Positions 1-9,607 of a stretch of DNA of 40,183 bases are shown one piece after another (the stretch's first letter is position 1; each line of letters opens with the position of its first letter). A program made the position numbers and the translations under genes. Under the pieces are notes generated by a model, which worked only from the letters and a program-made list of their open reading frames with translations, had not been told where the DNA came from and ran no database searches. Origin of the DNA: Butyriboletus loyo (taxonomy: Eukaryota > Basidiomycota > Agaricomycetes > Boletales > Boletaceae); the NCBI GenBank assembly GCA_038093515.1, contig JBBPSI010000219.1, positions 1-40,183 of the forward strand. Direction: 5' to 3'.

Positions 1-923
1 TCTTTAACAAGGAAGGAAGTTGGACTGACCTCGAGGGCGATGAGAGTCGGCTCGATTGTCTCGGTAAAGGCGTCATTGCCCTGAGTGAGGTTTTTTAAGA
101 TATCGAGCCAGTTATCGTGACTAGCTTTGTCCAAACAGTCAGATTCGGGGAAAACGAATGTATGCACGAGAAATTTTGCTGAGTCGATGTTCGCCGCGCT
201 TCTCTCGAGGGTCCGTCCTGCGAGAACCATCTGAGGTGTGATAGGAATTCCAGCCACGGAAATAGCGTCATAATTCTTGAGAGTGCTCGGGATATTTATA
301 TCCGATCGAAGACGTGCTTCATCGCGATCCCAAAACGCAAGAGGGCTGAATACAAGACAGTCACTTGTACCTGACTCAAGACAAGGCACCCCCTGTGACT
401 TGACACGCTCTAATATTCGTCGTTCAAGTTGCAAAGCAGACACTAGCGTTTGGCTGGTCAAAGCACCAGCGTCGTCAGTGGCGTTGCTGTGTACCAGAAT
501 GCGTTCCACTCGAAGGGTGCGGTCGGAGCCGCAGCGTGCGCGGATCAGCTCATCGTCGAGCGTCTGAATGTTAGGTTGACCATGCCAAAAGTCCTGGAGG
601 TCTCGAAGGGCATCACTGCCGAAAGCGACGTAGTCGGCAAGAAATGAATCGACAATATTTGAGGTGGACGCAAGACGCGAATAGGATGGTGTGGACGAGT
701 AAATGGCCAGCGCAGGATATGACAGAGATGTGATGACCACCGCGGACACGAGAATAAGACGAATCTGATGAGTTGCGCAATGTCTGTTCCTCTGTTAGGA
801 AATCTGGCACTGGCAAGCATGCACGGTGAGCTGGACATACATTCCGAAAGACCGCAAAAATGTGTCTGCCAATGTCCGTATCCGTTGACAGGCAATGGCG
901 GTGGACGAGAACAAGCCTGCCAT
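1..923 (-). CDS. SCAP: SCAP-like sterol-sensor protein, N-terminal part, runs off left edge
   Basis: In fungi and animals SCAP escorts the membrane-bound transcription factor SREBP and responds to sterols in the ER/Golgi. I read exon 1 as 923-841 (ATG at 923), an intron 840-784 (57 nt, GTATGT...CAG), and exon 2 from 783 leftward. Exon 2 is open to at least 30, where GTCAGT at 29 looks like the next donor. The protein starts MAGLFSSTAIACQRIR, followed by HCATHQIRLIL, a hydrophobic first membrane segment ending YPALAIYSS, and then about 190 residues of a luminal-type loop including LQDFWHGQPN and ILVHSN. The HQIR...ALAIYSS block is typical of fungal SCAP as I remember it. No stop interrupts the frame. 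Only the region before the sterol-sensing domain is in the window. Another multi-pass sterol-sensing protein (Patched/NPC1 class) is the main alternative. Confidence 0.7.
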
Positions 924-1038
924 GTGCAAATAAGGTGTTCGACGGCTGTTCAAGTTGGTGAGAGCATGCTATGGTTGTGGTTGACCGTCACAAGCTTAAC
1001 TACCGGTTGGACATGACTCCTTAATGTATACTCTGCGC

Positions 1039-1053
1039 ATCACGTGATGCCAC
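1039..1053. promoter_or_regulatory. E-box palindrome overlapping an SRE-like site upstream of the SCAP-like gene
   Basis: The palindrome ATCACGTGAT (1039-1048) overlaps GTGATGCCAC (1044-1053), about 115 bp upstream of the proposed SCAP start codon. CACGTG is a bHLH site. The second string differs at one base from the fission-yeast Sre1 element as I recall it, (A/G)TCA(T/C/G)(C/G)CCA(T/C). An SREBP-family factor could therefore bind here, which would make feedback control of the escort gene possible. The rest of 924-1349 shows no recognisable gene; a 68-codon plus-strand frame overlapping it has no support. Confidence 0.35.
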
Positions 1054-1349
1054 TTAACCGACTATCTCTTCAAAGTACTCTTTGTCCTGCTTATTTCACC
1101 CCAGAGGTGCAAAATCTGAATCCATAGGATAGAGAGAGATAAAATATCAGACATGTGGTATATCGTTGTCCCCCAACCATGCTTTCAATTCGACCTTCAA
1201 CTACCCTCCCAAAAATCCCACGTCTGAATCATTCTCATCTCCGCGAAGCTTGCGAAAGTTGTACCAGGCCGTGGAATCGCGTACGGTAGCTATCTGCGTA
1301 AAGCAGGATGACAAGCCCACTGACAAAGTCCCTGAACAACCGGACCGTG

Positions 1350-2479
1350 TCAGAATCGATTCTGACAAGTAATAGAAAATCCGAACCAGCTTCGCACTAA
1401 TGAGCGGATGGGATAATCAAGAACCTTCGGAATGGATGTCTGAATGAGAGATGGCCATCTGTCCATCACGATTGCCTTTGCATTCGTAAGAGCGCGAAGA
1501 CCCTCGGGACCACCTGCCCTAGACAGTCAGAAATGCTACCCCATCCACACAGATTGCACCGACTCACCAAAGCGCCCATAACCACTCCCTTTCGTGCCCC
1601 CGAATGGAAGATCCTGGCTGTAAAGCAAAATTCATCTAAATGCCAATTTGAAACGACGGTTCGTCGACGTACTTCAACTGTGCATAATCATCAGAAACAT
1701 TGATCGGTAATCAGTGATTGAAACTCACGTAGAACACTCCGAAATCGTTGATGGAGACCATTCCACATTCCAACTCTCGAGCAACTTCTAAGCAGAGGTC
1801 TTGGTGTGGTCCGAAAACACTGGCTCCAAGACCGTATTTGGTACCGTTAGCGATCTTGATTGCTTCTTCAATATCATCATAGCGGATAAGCAAGGCAATT
1901 GGCGCAAATACTGAGTCAATTGTTAGTGTGGGGAATACACTCGAGCGATGAGCTCACGTTCTGTTTGCGCAATATTTGACTTGGGGTCGACATCACCGAG
2001 TACCGTTGCCGTAAAGTACGCGTTGCCAGCTGAAGAAGGATGGAGATACGTCTTCCCACCAACATCCATTTGAGCACCTGCTTCGTGAGCTTCGAAAATC
2101 AAGTTTTCGAGTGCGTCGAAGCGGTCATTCGTAATCATGCATCCGCAATCGACCGTATTGATGAATCCTTCTCTCGATGGTGCCAAAACGGAACCAACGC
2201 GCAACTTTTTGGCTCGCTCCGTCAAAATTTCGTAGAGTTCGTCATACTGCTGAGAGTGTACGATCAAGCGCTCAATACCGATGCAATTCTGACCAGCATT
2301 TTGGCTGACGAGGATCAAAAGAGAGATTAACGGGGCACAAGCGATCGAACTCACAAAATGCCACGCATCCAGATACTTGCCCACTTCTGGATGTCTGTGT
2401 CAGGGAGAATGATAGCCGGATCTTTGCCACCCAATTCTAGCGTTACAGGGGTAAGATGTTCTGTTGCAGCCATAGCTAC
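1350..2479 (-). pseudogene. Aldehyde dehydrogenase (fungal MSC7-like), 5' part lost at an LTR junction
   Basis: NAD(P)-dependent aldehyde oxidation is expected for this family. Readable exons are 2479-2355, 2304-1958, 1910-1729, 1677-1673, 1617-1568 and 1513-1350 (TGA at 1352-1350). Introns are 47-55 nt with GT...AG ends. The protein carries [10 protein letters not shown] (catalytic Glu region), FQNAGQNCIGIERL (catalytic Cys), QTELFAPIALL, and VSINDFGVFY continuing into NQDLPFGGTKGSGYGRFGG. The fourth exon is only 5 nt (TTGAA), but it supplies exactly the residues needed between FY and QDLPFGG. The frame is intact from the first visible codon to the stop. The N-terminal half, with most of the NAD-binding fold, is missing because homology ends at about 2479, where LTR A1 begins. 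The retained part is well preserved, so the break seems recent, or this may be an assembly or haplotype junction. Confidence 0.82.
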
Positions 2480-2850
2480 CTAGCCTTCTGCTAGTTCCCT
2501 TTGAATGGTAACAACTGTTCCAGATTAGTCATCCCTTCCTGCGCACGGATGCACTTTCCCTCATACTCCGGAAGCTTCTAGAGTATTCCGTCCTCATTTG
2601 TATCTTCGCTCGCACGACCCAATTGGGAGCATGGTCTGTGCGCAGACCCCACCAGTATATAAACCCAGTAGTTATACACTTGTAACTTATCTAGTTCTAC
2701 GCAGCAATCTGCTAGCAATTAGTTCACTTCCAGACTCTTAGTGTGCGCACTAAGACATAGTCTGAGACTTCGCCCAGAATCGTCTCTTGAGTCTCGAGGC
2801 CACTCCAGAGTGCCTCCTTGCTGTTCTGATTGTTAGCGCCCAGCATAACA
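2480..2850 (+). mobile_element. LTR family A, copy A1, truncated by about 55 bp at its 5' end
   Basis: It matches the complete family A LTRs at 8400-8824 and 36117-36542 in inverse orientation, but lacks their outer ~55 bp (the part ending in TAACA on the plus strand of those copies). The TATA box TATATAAA at 2656-2663 points right. A GGTCTGTGCGC motif sits 24 bp upstream of it, at 2632. The right end is GCGCCCAGCATAACA at 2850, followed directly by gypsy internal sequence, so this is a 5' LTR. Confidence 0.85.
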
Positions 2851-5800
2851 TTGTCCAACCAAAGGGACCCCAATGCCATGGACGTGGATGCCATCTGACT
2901 TACTCCTGTGCAATGTGCGGAGTACATGAAGCAGAACAAGTGCTTCATATGCCACCAAGTCGGCTGTCGTTCTACAAACCATCCCTGCCCCCCACACACA
3001 GAACTCCTGAGGACCGCCTCCTTGTCCCCCTCGCAACCCTCAGTGCACATGCGCCGCCGTCGTCACACCCCCTGAACCCAAGCCCTCCCCACTCATCGAC
3101 TACCTGTCTGAGTTGAAGGGTCAAGGCACCCAGCAGGACAACGTCCTGAACGTGCTTAAGGCATGTTTCAATGAAGATGAAGAAAGGCTGCCCGTCGCAG
3201 CAACCAAAGTGGCCAAAGGATTTTTAGAAGAGAGGGAAGTTTCGACATCTTCTCTTCTCCATACTCTTGCCCCTGTAGTTTTATCAAACCCACATGCGCA
3301 ATCAATTCGAGTTCCCGTGTCAATTTTCACGCATGAAGGAGGTCAAATTGTTGACACATTTGCCCTGGTAGACAGCGGTGCAAGCGGATGCTTCATAGAT
3401 CGCGATCTAGTGAAGTGAAAGAAATTACCAATGGAACGGCTACCCAAGCCACTCAGTGCTCAGAACATGGACGGGTCAAACAACCAAGGAGGAGTCATAC
3501 AACACAAGCTCACCATCTCCATCAGGATTGGAGAAACCAAGGAAGAACGGAGCTTTCTAGTCCTCAACATCGGCAAAGAAAATATGATTCTAGGCCTACC
3601 GTGGTTAAGAGAAGCAAACCTGGTAATAGATTGGGCCACTGGCCACATCGATCTCCCGGATCAAATAAAAAAGCCCCAACATGACTCTTCTTGGGCAATC
3701 GCACAGCATTACCTTGTACGGTACCTGGACTTGGACCCAGACTCCAAGATTGCCAAGCTCTGGAAGAAGCAAGTAGATGCTTCAGCATGGGAGGCTTACC
3801 CTGTTAGAAAAGCAACCATTGCCACCAAGATTGCTGCTCAAACTGTCAAGGAGAAAGCAGTTCTCCCAACCCCATTCAAGTCCTTCACAGACATTTTTGA
3901 CAAGAAAAACACTGAGGAACTACCCCCATCCAAGTCATTCGACCATGCCATTGACCTAGACAAAGACTTCATCCCAAAAGTCACCAAGGTCTACCCTCTG
4001 AACCCGAAGGAATCAGAAGCATGCAAGGCGTTCATTGAAGAACACCTCAAGTCTGGGAAGATCACCCCTTCCAAGTCTCCTCAAGCCGCCCCCTTCTTCT
4101 TTGTATCAAAGAAGGATGGCTCGTTATGCCCTTGCCAGGACTATTGATACCTAAACTCGCACACTGTCAAGAACGCCTACCCCCTCCCTCTCATCTCTGA
4201 CCTTGTTGATCGTCTCAAAGGCTCAAAAATCTTCACGAAGATGGATATCCACTGGGGATACAACAACGTCCTTATCAAACCGAACAACTGCTGGAAGGCG
4301 GCGTTCATCACCCCCCAAGGATTGTTCGAACCAATGGTGATGTTCTTTGGACTCTGCAACTCCCCCACTACGTTCCAGGCGTTGATGGACCACATCTTTG
4401 GTGATCTCATGGCCAAAGGATGGTTGATCATCTACATGGACGACCTCTTGATCCATTCCACCACCTCTGCCAAACATGAGGCTCAAACGATCCGTGTCTT
4501 GGAGAGACTCCGAGAGCACAAACTTTTCCTCAAACTCGAAAAGTGTTCATTCGACGCAGAAGAAGTGGAGTACCTCGAAATGATGGTCCGAGAAGGGCAG
4601 GTCAAGATGGACCCCACCAAGTTGAAGGTGATTCATGAGTGGAACCCTCCCACCTCAGTAAAGGCAGTCAGATCCTTCATTGGATTCTGCAATTTCTACT
4701 GAAGGTTTATACAAGACTTCTCCCACATCACGAAGCCACTACATGACTTGACTAAGAAAAACTCCCCCTGGGCTTGGATCCCTGCCTGTGAAGCTGCATT
4801 CCAGGCAATCAAACAGTCGTTCTTGAGGCAACCTGTCCTCTCTATGCCTGATGTCACGAAGCTGTTTGCTGTCATGACAGATGCCTCCCTCACTGCTACT
4901 GGAGCAGTCCTCATGCAAAAGGATGTTAACAGTGATCTACATCCTTGTGCCTACTTGTCCAAGACGCTCTTCCCGGCTGAGCGCAATTACGATATCTATG
5001 ATCGCGAGCTGCTCGTGGTCATCTACACCCTGGAAGAGTGGCGCCATTATCTTTGAGGAACGGGTCATCAGGTGGAGGTTCTCACCGACCATAAGAACTT
5101 CACCTACTTCCACCAACCAAACAAGCTGTCTCACCGGCAAGCACACTGGCTGATGTTTTTGCAGGATTTCAACCTGCATTTTGACCACATTCCCGGTACT
5201 CAGATGGGCCCTGCTGATGCCCTGTCCTGATGAGATGACATCGACACCTCCACCGACAACCAGGAAGTCACTCTCCTTCCCGAAAGCCTGTTCGCCAGGA
5301 AAATTGACTTAGCCCTTGTGGAAAAGATTGCCACTTCCTCCCCCACTGACCCCATGATCAAGCGCTGCATGCAGGCTCTTTATGAAGACTCTCCCCTCTT
5401 CCCCAAGATGAATGCTGGGGATTGGGATTTCAATGGCAAAGAACTGTACTTCTGGAAGAAGCATTACATCCCGGAGGCGGCTTGCGTCGATCTCATCCAG
5501 TCCCTACATGAGAGTCCTGCTGGAGATCACGGTGGAATCTTCCGCACCCAGAACCTGGTGCAAAGGGATTATTGGTGGCCAGGCATGGCTAATCTTGTCC
5601 ATTGATTCATCGCTGGTTGTGCCATTTGCCAGGCACATAAGGTTAATACCCATCCCACCATTCCCCCTCTTACCCCTCTGGCCAGTGTCGCCTCTTGCCC
5701 TTTCGAACAGGTCTCCGTCGACCTCATCACTGGCCTTCCCCCCTCTTTAGGATTTGATTCTGTCATGGTCGTGGTAGACCATGGGCTTATGAAGGGGGTA

Positions 5801-6265
5801 ATTTATTCCCCTTGCAACAAAGACATCGACGCAGCAGGAGTTGCCAAGTTGTTTTTCAAGACAGTCTTCCTTTGATTTGGCCTTCACTCTTGCTGCATCT
5901 CCGACAGAGGCCTTCAGTTTGCGTCTGCCTTTGCCAGAGAACTTGCAAGGCTCCTCAATTACAATCTCGCCCTCTCCTCTGCATATCACCCCCAGACTGA
6001 TGGAGAAACAGAGTGCATCAACCAAGAGCTAGAGACTTATCTAAGGATTTTCTGCAACGGTCACCCAGAACGATGGGCTGAACTACTTCCTATGGCCAAG
6101 TTTTCCCACAACTCGATGACCCATTCTTCAACCAACGTAACCCCCTTCTCGTTGATGGTTGGATATGAGCCGAGGTCTTATCCTCCAATTGGAAAGACTT
6201 TCCTCCCCACTCTCGAATCCAGACTCTTGGAACTAACAGGAGCCTGAACAGAGGCTCTCTATCCA
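2851..6265 (+). pseudogene. Ty3/gypsy internal region (gag end and pol), decayed, belonging to LTR A1
   Basis: The order is a zinc knuckle (CFICHQVGC, about 2930-2985), protease (VDSGASGCFID, about 3370), reverse transcriptase (YMDD at 4432-4443), RNase H (MTDASLTATG, about 4875), and integrase (zinc part about 5500-5640; SVDLITG, SDRG and DGETE as the D, D and E blocks). Most of gag is missing because the knuckle lies only ~80 bp after the LTR. From 3113 to 6247 pol stays in a single frame, interrupted only by TGA codons at 3416, 4145, 4700, 5054, 5228, 5231, 5603, 5873 and 6245. In each case arginine CGA is the likely ancestor. A further TGA lies at 2896 in the knuckle frame, and a one-base shift lies near 3000-3050. 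The copy ends near 6265 without its 3' LTR, abutting a copia relic. Confidence 0.88.
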
Positions 6266-8399
6266 ACGCCTGGATGATTGACAGTGGTTGTACAGACCAT
6301 GTCACACCACACATTAAAGACTTCATGGATCTCGGTGACACCGAGAGAATTGCGATCACTGCTAATGGTGCAACCATGAAGATGTTTGGACCTGGTACTG
6401 TGTTGTTATCACAGCGACTAGGGAAGGATAAGCCCATTCCTTTGGAGCTTACAGGAGTATGGTATGTGCCTCAAGCAGCCCATAGACTCTTATTGGTCAC
6501 CGCTCTAACCAAGGATGGTTATCGATGCGAAATAACCAATCAAACCAAGATTTGGAACCCTCAAGGACATTTGGTAGTGCAGGCTTCTGCCTTGCTACTG
6601 AACAATCCCCTCCACTGGTTTCAGGCTAAAATGCTAACTCCAGATGTTGGGATCCACTCCTTACAGGATGTCGGATCTTCTTCATTGTGGCACCACCATT
6701 TTGGTCATCCATCCAAAAATGTGTTATGCCATGCTTACAAGAATGTTAAGGGTATGCCGTTAATACCTGAACCTTCTGATGTCATTCCTTGTCAAGGCTG
6801 TGCCTTAGGCAAGATGCATGAATGTCCCTATGCACCTTCATCCAAATGCGCATCTCAGGTCCTTGGGCTAGTGCATTCCAACTTGGTCAAATTCCCCACA
6901 CACTCTAGGACTCAGAAGCACTACATTTTAACCTTTATCAATGACTTCTCTGCTTTTGCAGTTGTGCGGTTTTTATGCCTTAAATCTGAGGCAGCTGATG
7001 CTTTTAAGGAAGTGGTCATCTGGGCTGAATGTTACGCTGGAGTGCGAAACAACTAGCAGCGAGCACTTGAATAGGGGCTCGAGCCTTAATTGGGAAGTTG
7101 GCCGACTCGCGTAGACGATGCTATCGGGCTTCTGCAGAGCAAGTGTCGGTAAGATGTCGTATGGTGGCGACCAGACGAGATCGAGCTGAAGCTTATCGGC
7201 TCTATTGGCAGATGGGGTATAAGCTAGATTGCTAGGCACTTGGTAGATGCATAGAATTAGCTAGAGAAGCCGTACTATCCTAAGTACACTGGTATATATA
7301 CTAAATAGATATGGTGCACAGACCGAGCTGTGCGTGGCAGCGAGGGTGAAGGATTATGAGTCGTGTCGAGTCATAACCACAAAATGTGGAGCGGCAAAGT
7401 ACCGGTAACGAGGGAGTGATGCTCTGGGCAAGGTGGCGACATTGTCAACGAATAGAAAGATCAGAAGCTGAAGTGATGATGTCCTCGAGGTGTGGCCCAC
7501 AGGGCAAAGGGTGTGCGAATGGCGGAGCCCTTGGATATGGGTCTCGACGCAAAGGTACTGACACGTCGTAATCTAATCACATGCTAGTCACATGATGAAT
7601 CAAATGTCATTGGATAAAGAAAAGGAGGATGCGACAGCTCAGCTGAGGGCCCGGCCTGACAGGGCAAGAAGACAGGGGCTATCTCAGTGTAGCGACACTG
7701 AGACCTTACGGAACGACCAGGGAAGTGGATATTGTCCACTAGGCGACTAGGGAGTGGGCGATGGGCGGCATCGCAGGATGGCGGGGGCAGCAGGGACGCG
7801 TGAGCGTGGGAAAATGAGTGGCAGGGTACGCTTAGGGGTAAAACTGTAACACTGAACATCAGACCCAGTCTTCGCTTCTTGCTGTCCGTTCAGATTGTGG
7901 GGGGGAATACATGTCTAAAGACATTCAGATGTTCCTCTCATCCAGGGGCATTGAGCATCAGCTCTCTGTACCTCACACCCCTCAACAGAATGGATGTGCG
8001 GAGCAATTTAATAGGACCATCCTGGAAAAAGAAGAAGCCATGCACCACACTGCCTGTCTACCAAAAGTCTTCTGGCAGGACGCAACTGAAACCTCACTTC
8101 ATATCTACAATTGCCAACCAATGTGTCATCATAATTGGAAAACCCCCATTGAGATGTTCTCTGGGGAAAAACCGGATGTCTCTTACTTCCAGGTCTTTGG
8201 ATGCTGTGCGTACGTTTTCATAAAGAAGGAACTCAGGGAAAACAAGTTGTCTCCGAAATCAGAACAAGCCACTTTCATTGGATATGAATCTGGCACCAAA
8301 GGCTATCGCTTTTGGTCTCCAACCCGAAGACGAGTTCTAGTAGAGTCCATTGTGACTTTTGACGAAGAAAACTTCCCATACTGTTCCAAAGAACAGAAC
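6266..8399 (+). pseudogene. Ty1/copia pol relic (protease end, pre-integrase and integrase), split by a solo LTR
   Basis: The frame begins at IDSGCTDHVT (protease). It continues through the GAG-pre-integrase zinc region (LWHHHFGHPS ... CQGCALGK) into the integrase core (about 6870-7029, then 7857-8399), with SDCGGEY and TPQQNGCAEQFNR. Solo LTR B1 (7030-7851) lies inside it, flanked by CTGAA repeats. Subtracting the LTR and one repeat (827 bp) returns the same reading frame. The first catalytic Asp, expected after HS/HT in copia integrases, reads Asn (VHSNLVK). That is a G-to-A change in a former CpG context, so this integrase was probably dead. Reverse transcriptase and RNase H are absent: the right end meets LTR A2 at 8400, and the left end abuts the gypsy relic. 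Confidence 0.85.
7030..7851 (-). mobile_element. Solo LTR family B, copy B1, with CTGAA TSD
   Basis: The 822 bp copy runs from TGTTACGCTGG to ACTGTAACA. It is flanked by CTGAA at 7025-7029 and 7852-7856. It is the inverse of the copy at 12867-13685. The TATA box (GTATATATAC) and the upstream GGTCTGTGC motif point left, so it lies on the minus strand. No internal sequence remains, which is the usual result of recombination between the two LTRs of a full element. Confidence 0.93.
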
Positions 8400-8824
8400 T
8401 GTTACGCTGGGCGCTAACAATCGAACAGCGAGGAGGCACTCTGGAGTGGCCTCGAGACTCGGGAGACGATTCTGGGTGAGTCTCAGACTATGTCTTAGTG
8501 CGCACACTAAGAGTCTGGAATGATACTAATTGCTAGCAGTAGGCTGCGTAGAACTAGATAGTGTACATGGTGGAAAGGCCGAGCCTTTATACTACTGGGG
8601 GTCTGCGCACAGACCGTGTTCCTAATCGGGATGCGAGAAGGAAAGTACAAGTACGGAAGAAACATTCCAGAAGGTTCCGGAGTGTGGAGGAAAGTGCGTC
8701 CGTGCGCGGGAAGTGATGACTAAGTACGAACGGTTGTCACCGTTCAAGTGGAACTAGCAAAAGGCTAGGTGAATGTAGTAGTCCCAACAGTAATGGAGAG
8801 AAAAAGTAGACCACTACCGTAACA
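8400..8824 (-). mobile_element. LTR family A, copy A2, 3' LTR of a minus-strand element
   Basis: Complete 425 bp LTR (TGTTACGCTGG ... CCGTAACA on the plus strand). It lacks matching flanking repeats: AGAAC on the left, TTACC on the right. On the minus strand it is directly preceded by a purine tract (8825-8837) and a gag-like reading frame, as expected for a 3' LTR. Its own 5' LTR is not found to the right. Confidence 0.8.
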
Positions 8825-8837
8825 TTACCCCCTTCCC
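8825..8837 (-). other. Polypurine tract next to LTR A2
   Basis: Read on the minus strand it is GGGAAGGGGGTAA immediately before the TGTTACGG start of the LTR. A purine tract in this position primes plus-strand DNA synthesis in LTR retrotransposons. It supports a minus-strand element. Confidence 0.7.
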
Positions 8838-8875
8838 ATGGTGGAGACTCCGACTCCACAACTTGAATGCTCCCC

Positions 8876-9607
8876 TCATTGAGACTCCCCCTTGTTGACG
8901 TCGTAGTCGTAAGCGTCATTGGTATTGAAATCTGCCCAGACGTCATCCCGAAATGTACAGTTGGCGACGATATGCCCAACGGCACCACAGAGGCCGCATA
9001 CACGTTCTGGACAAAACTCCTGTATATGACCAGGGGCGATCTGATGACAGAAGGGGCAGGTGTAATTGGGGCACTCCCTACAGAAGTGGCCAACGGTCCC
9101 GCACTCAAAGCAGAGCTGTGGGCGGACGAGGCGAGGTCGAGTAGTGCCTGGGCTGGGACCAGGAGATCGGTCGTCGACGACGATAGGGGAATCACGAGTA
9201 CCCCGACCGGGGAGGTAGGGGGGCGGGGGTCCGTACGAAGAGTCGTTAGAGCCACCAGCTGCGGCGGCGGGGGAGGTGACACGGGGGATGAGCTGGATGG
9301 CGGGGGTGCCACGACGAGAGGACGGTTGGGGGGTGATGGAACGAAAGGCTCTGTTGGCGATCCTTCTTCCTGCGGCGGTGAGGGTGACTGATCCCGGGAC
9401 AGATCCAACCTGGAGAAGCATCTGGCGAGGTTGGCAATGCACAGTTCTAGGCGGTAGGTGGATGACAACCACACATCCGGGACATGTCGTTTTTCTAGGT
9501 AGGAGCCTCCGCCACAAACCCACGTCAGAGCGCCCAAACCTAAATTGCGTTCCCCCTGCAGTCAAACACATCATCATCCCCATGCGCCAACGCAGCGTTG
9601 TACCCAC
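8876..9607 (-). CDS. Gag-like protein with three CCHC-type zinc knuckles
   Basis: An open frame of up to 243 codons ends TGA at 8876-8878. The last third has three knuckles: CFECGTVGHFCREC (CX2CX4HX4C), CPFCHQIAPGHIQEFC (CX2CX6HX4C) and CGLCGAVGHIVANC (CX2CX4HX4C). It ends in an acidic tail (DDVWADFNTNDAYDYDV). The middle is rich in Pro and Ser. Such proteins package element RNA. No pol follows: the frame ends only ~40 bp before the polypurine tract and LTR A2, so this is either a gag-only non-autonomous element or a deleted copy. The start is uncertain and may lie further upstream. Other frames here are also open because the sequence is GC-rich, but only this frame has recognisable domains. 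Confidence 0.65.
   Translation of the reverse strand: MGTTLRWRMGMMMCLTAGGTQFRFGRSDVGLWRRLLPRKTTCPGCVVVIHLPPRTVHCQPRQMLLQVGSVPGSVTLTAAGRRIANRAFRSITPQPSSRRGTPAIQLIPRVTSPAAAAGGSNDSSYGPPPPYLPGRGTRDSPIVVDDRSPGPSPGTTRPRLVRPQLCFECGTVGHFCRECPNYTCPFCHQIAPGHIQEFCPERVCGLCGAVGHIVANCTFRDDVWADFNTNDAYDYDVNKGESQ

Noticed and set aside
1166..1372. 68-codon plus-strand frame between the two host genes
   Set aside because: No motif, and it overlaps the dehydrogenase 3' end in antisense.
3431..6247. In-frame TGA codons as recoding (selenocysteine or altered code)
   Set aside because: Stops are limited to Arg CGA contexts in one old copy, the host-like genes use TGA as a terminator, and D1 shows the same change at only two sites; decay explains it.
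8867..9391. 174-codon plus-strand frame across the gag-like gene
   Set aside because: Antisense shadow, Gly/Asp-rich, no family motif.
8737..9537. 266-codon minus-strand frame overlapping the gag-like gene
   Set aside because: It is Pro/Ser-rich without domains and lies in another frame of the zinc-knuckle gene. The openness follows from GC-rich composition.
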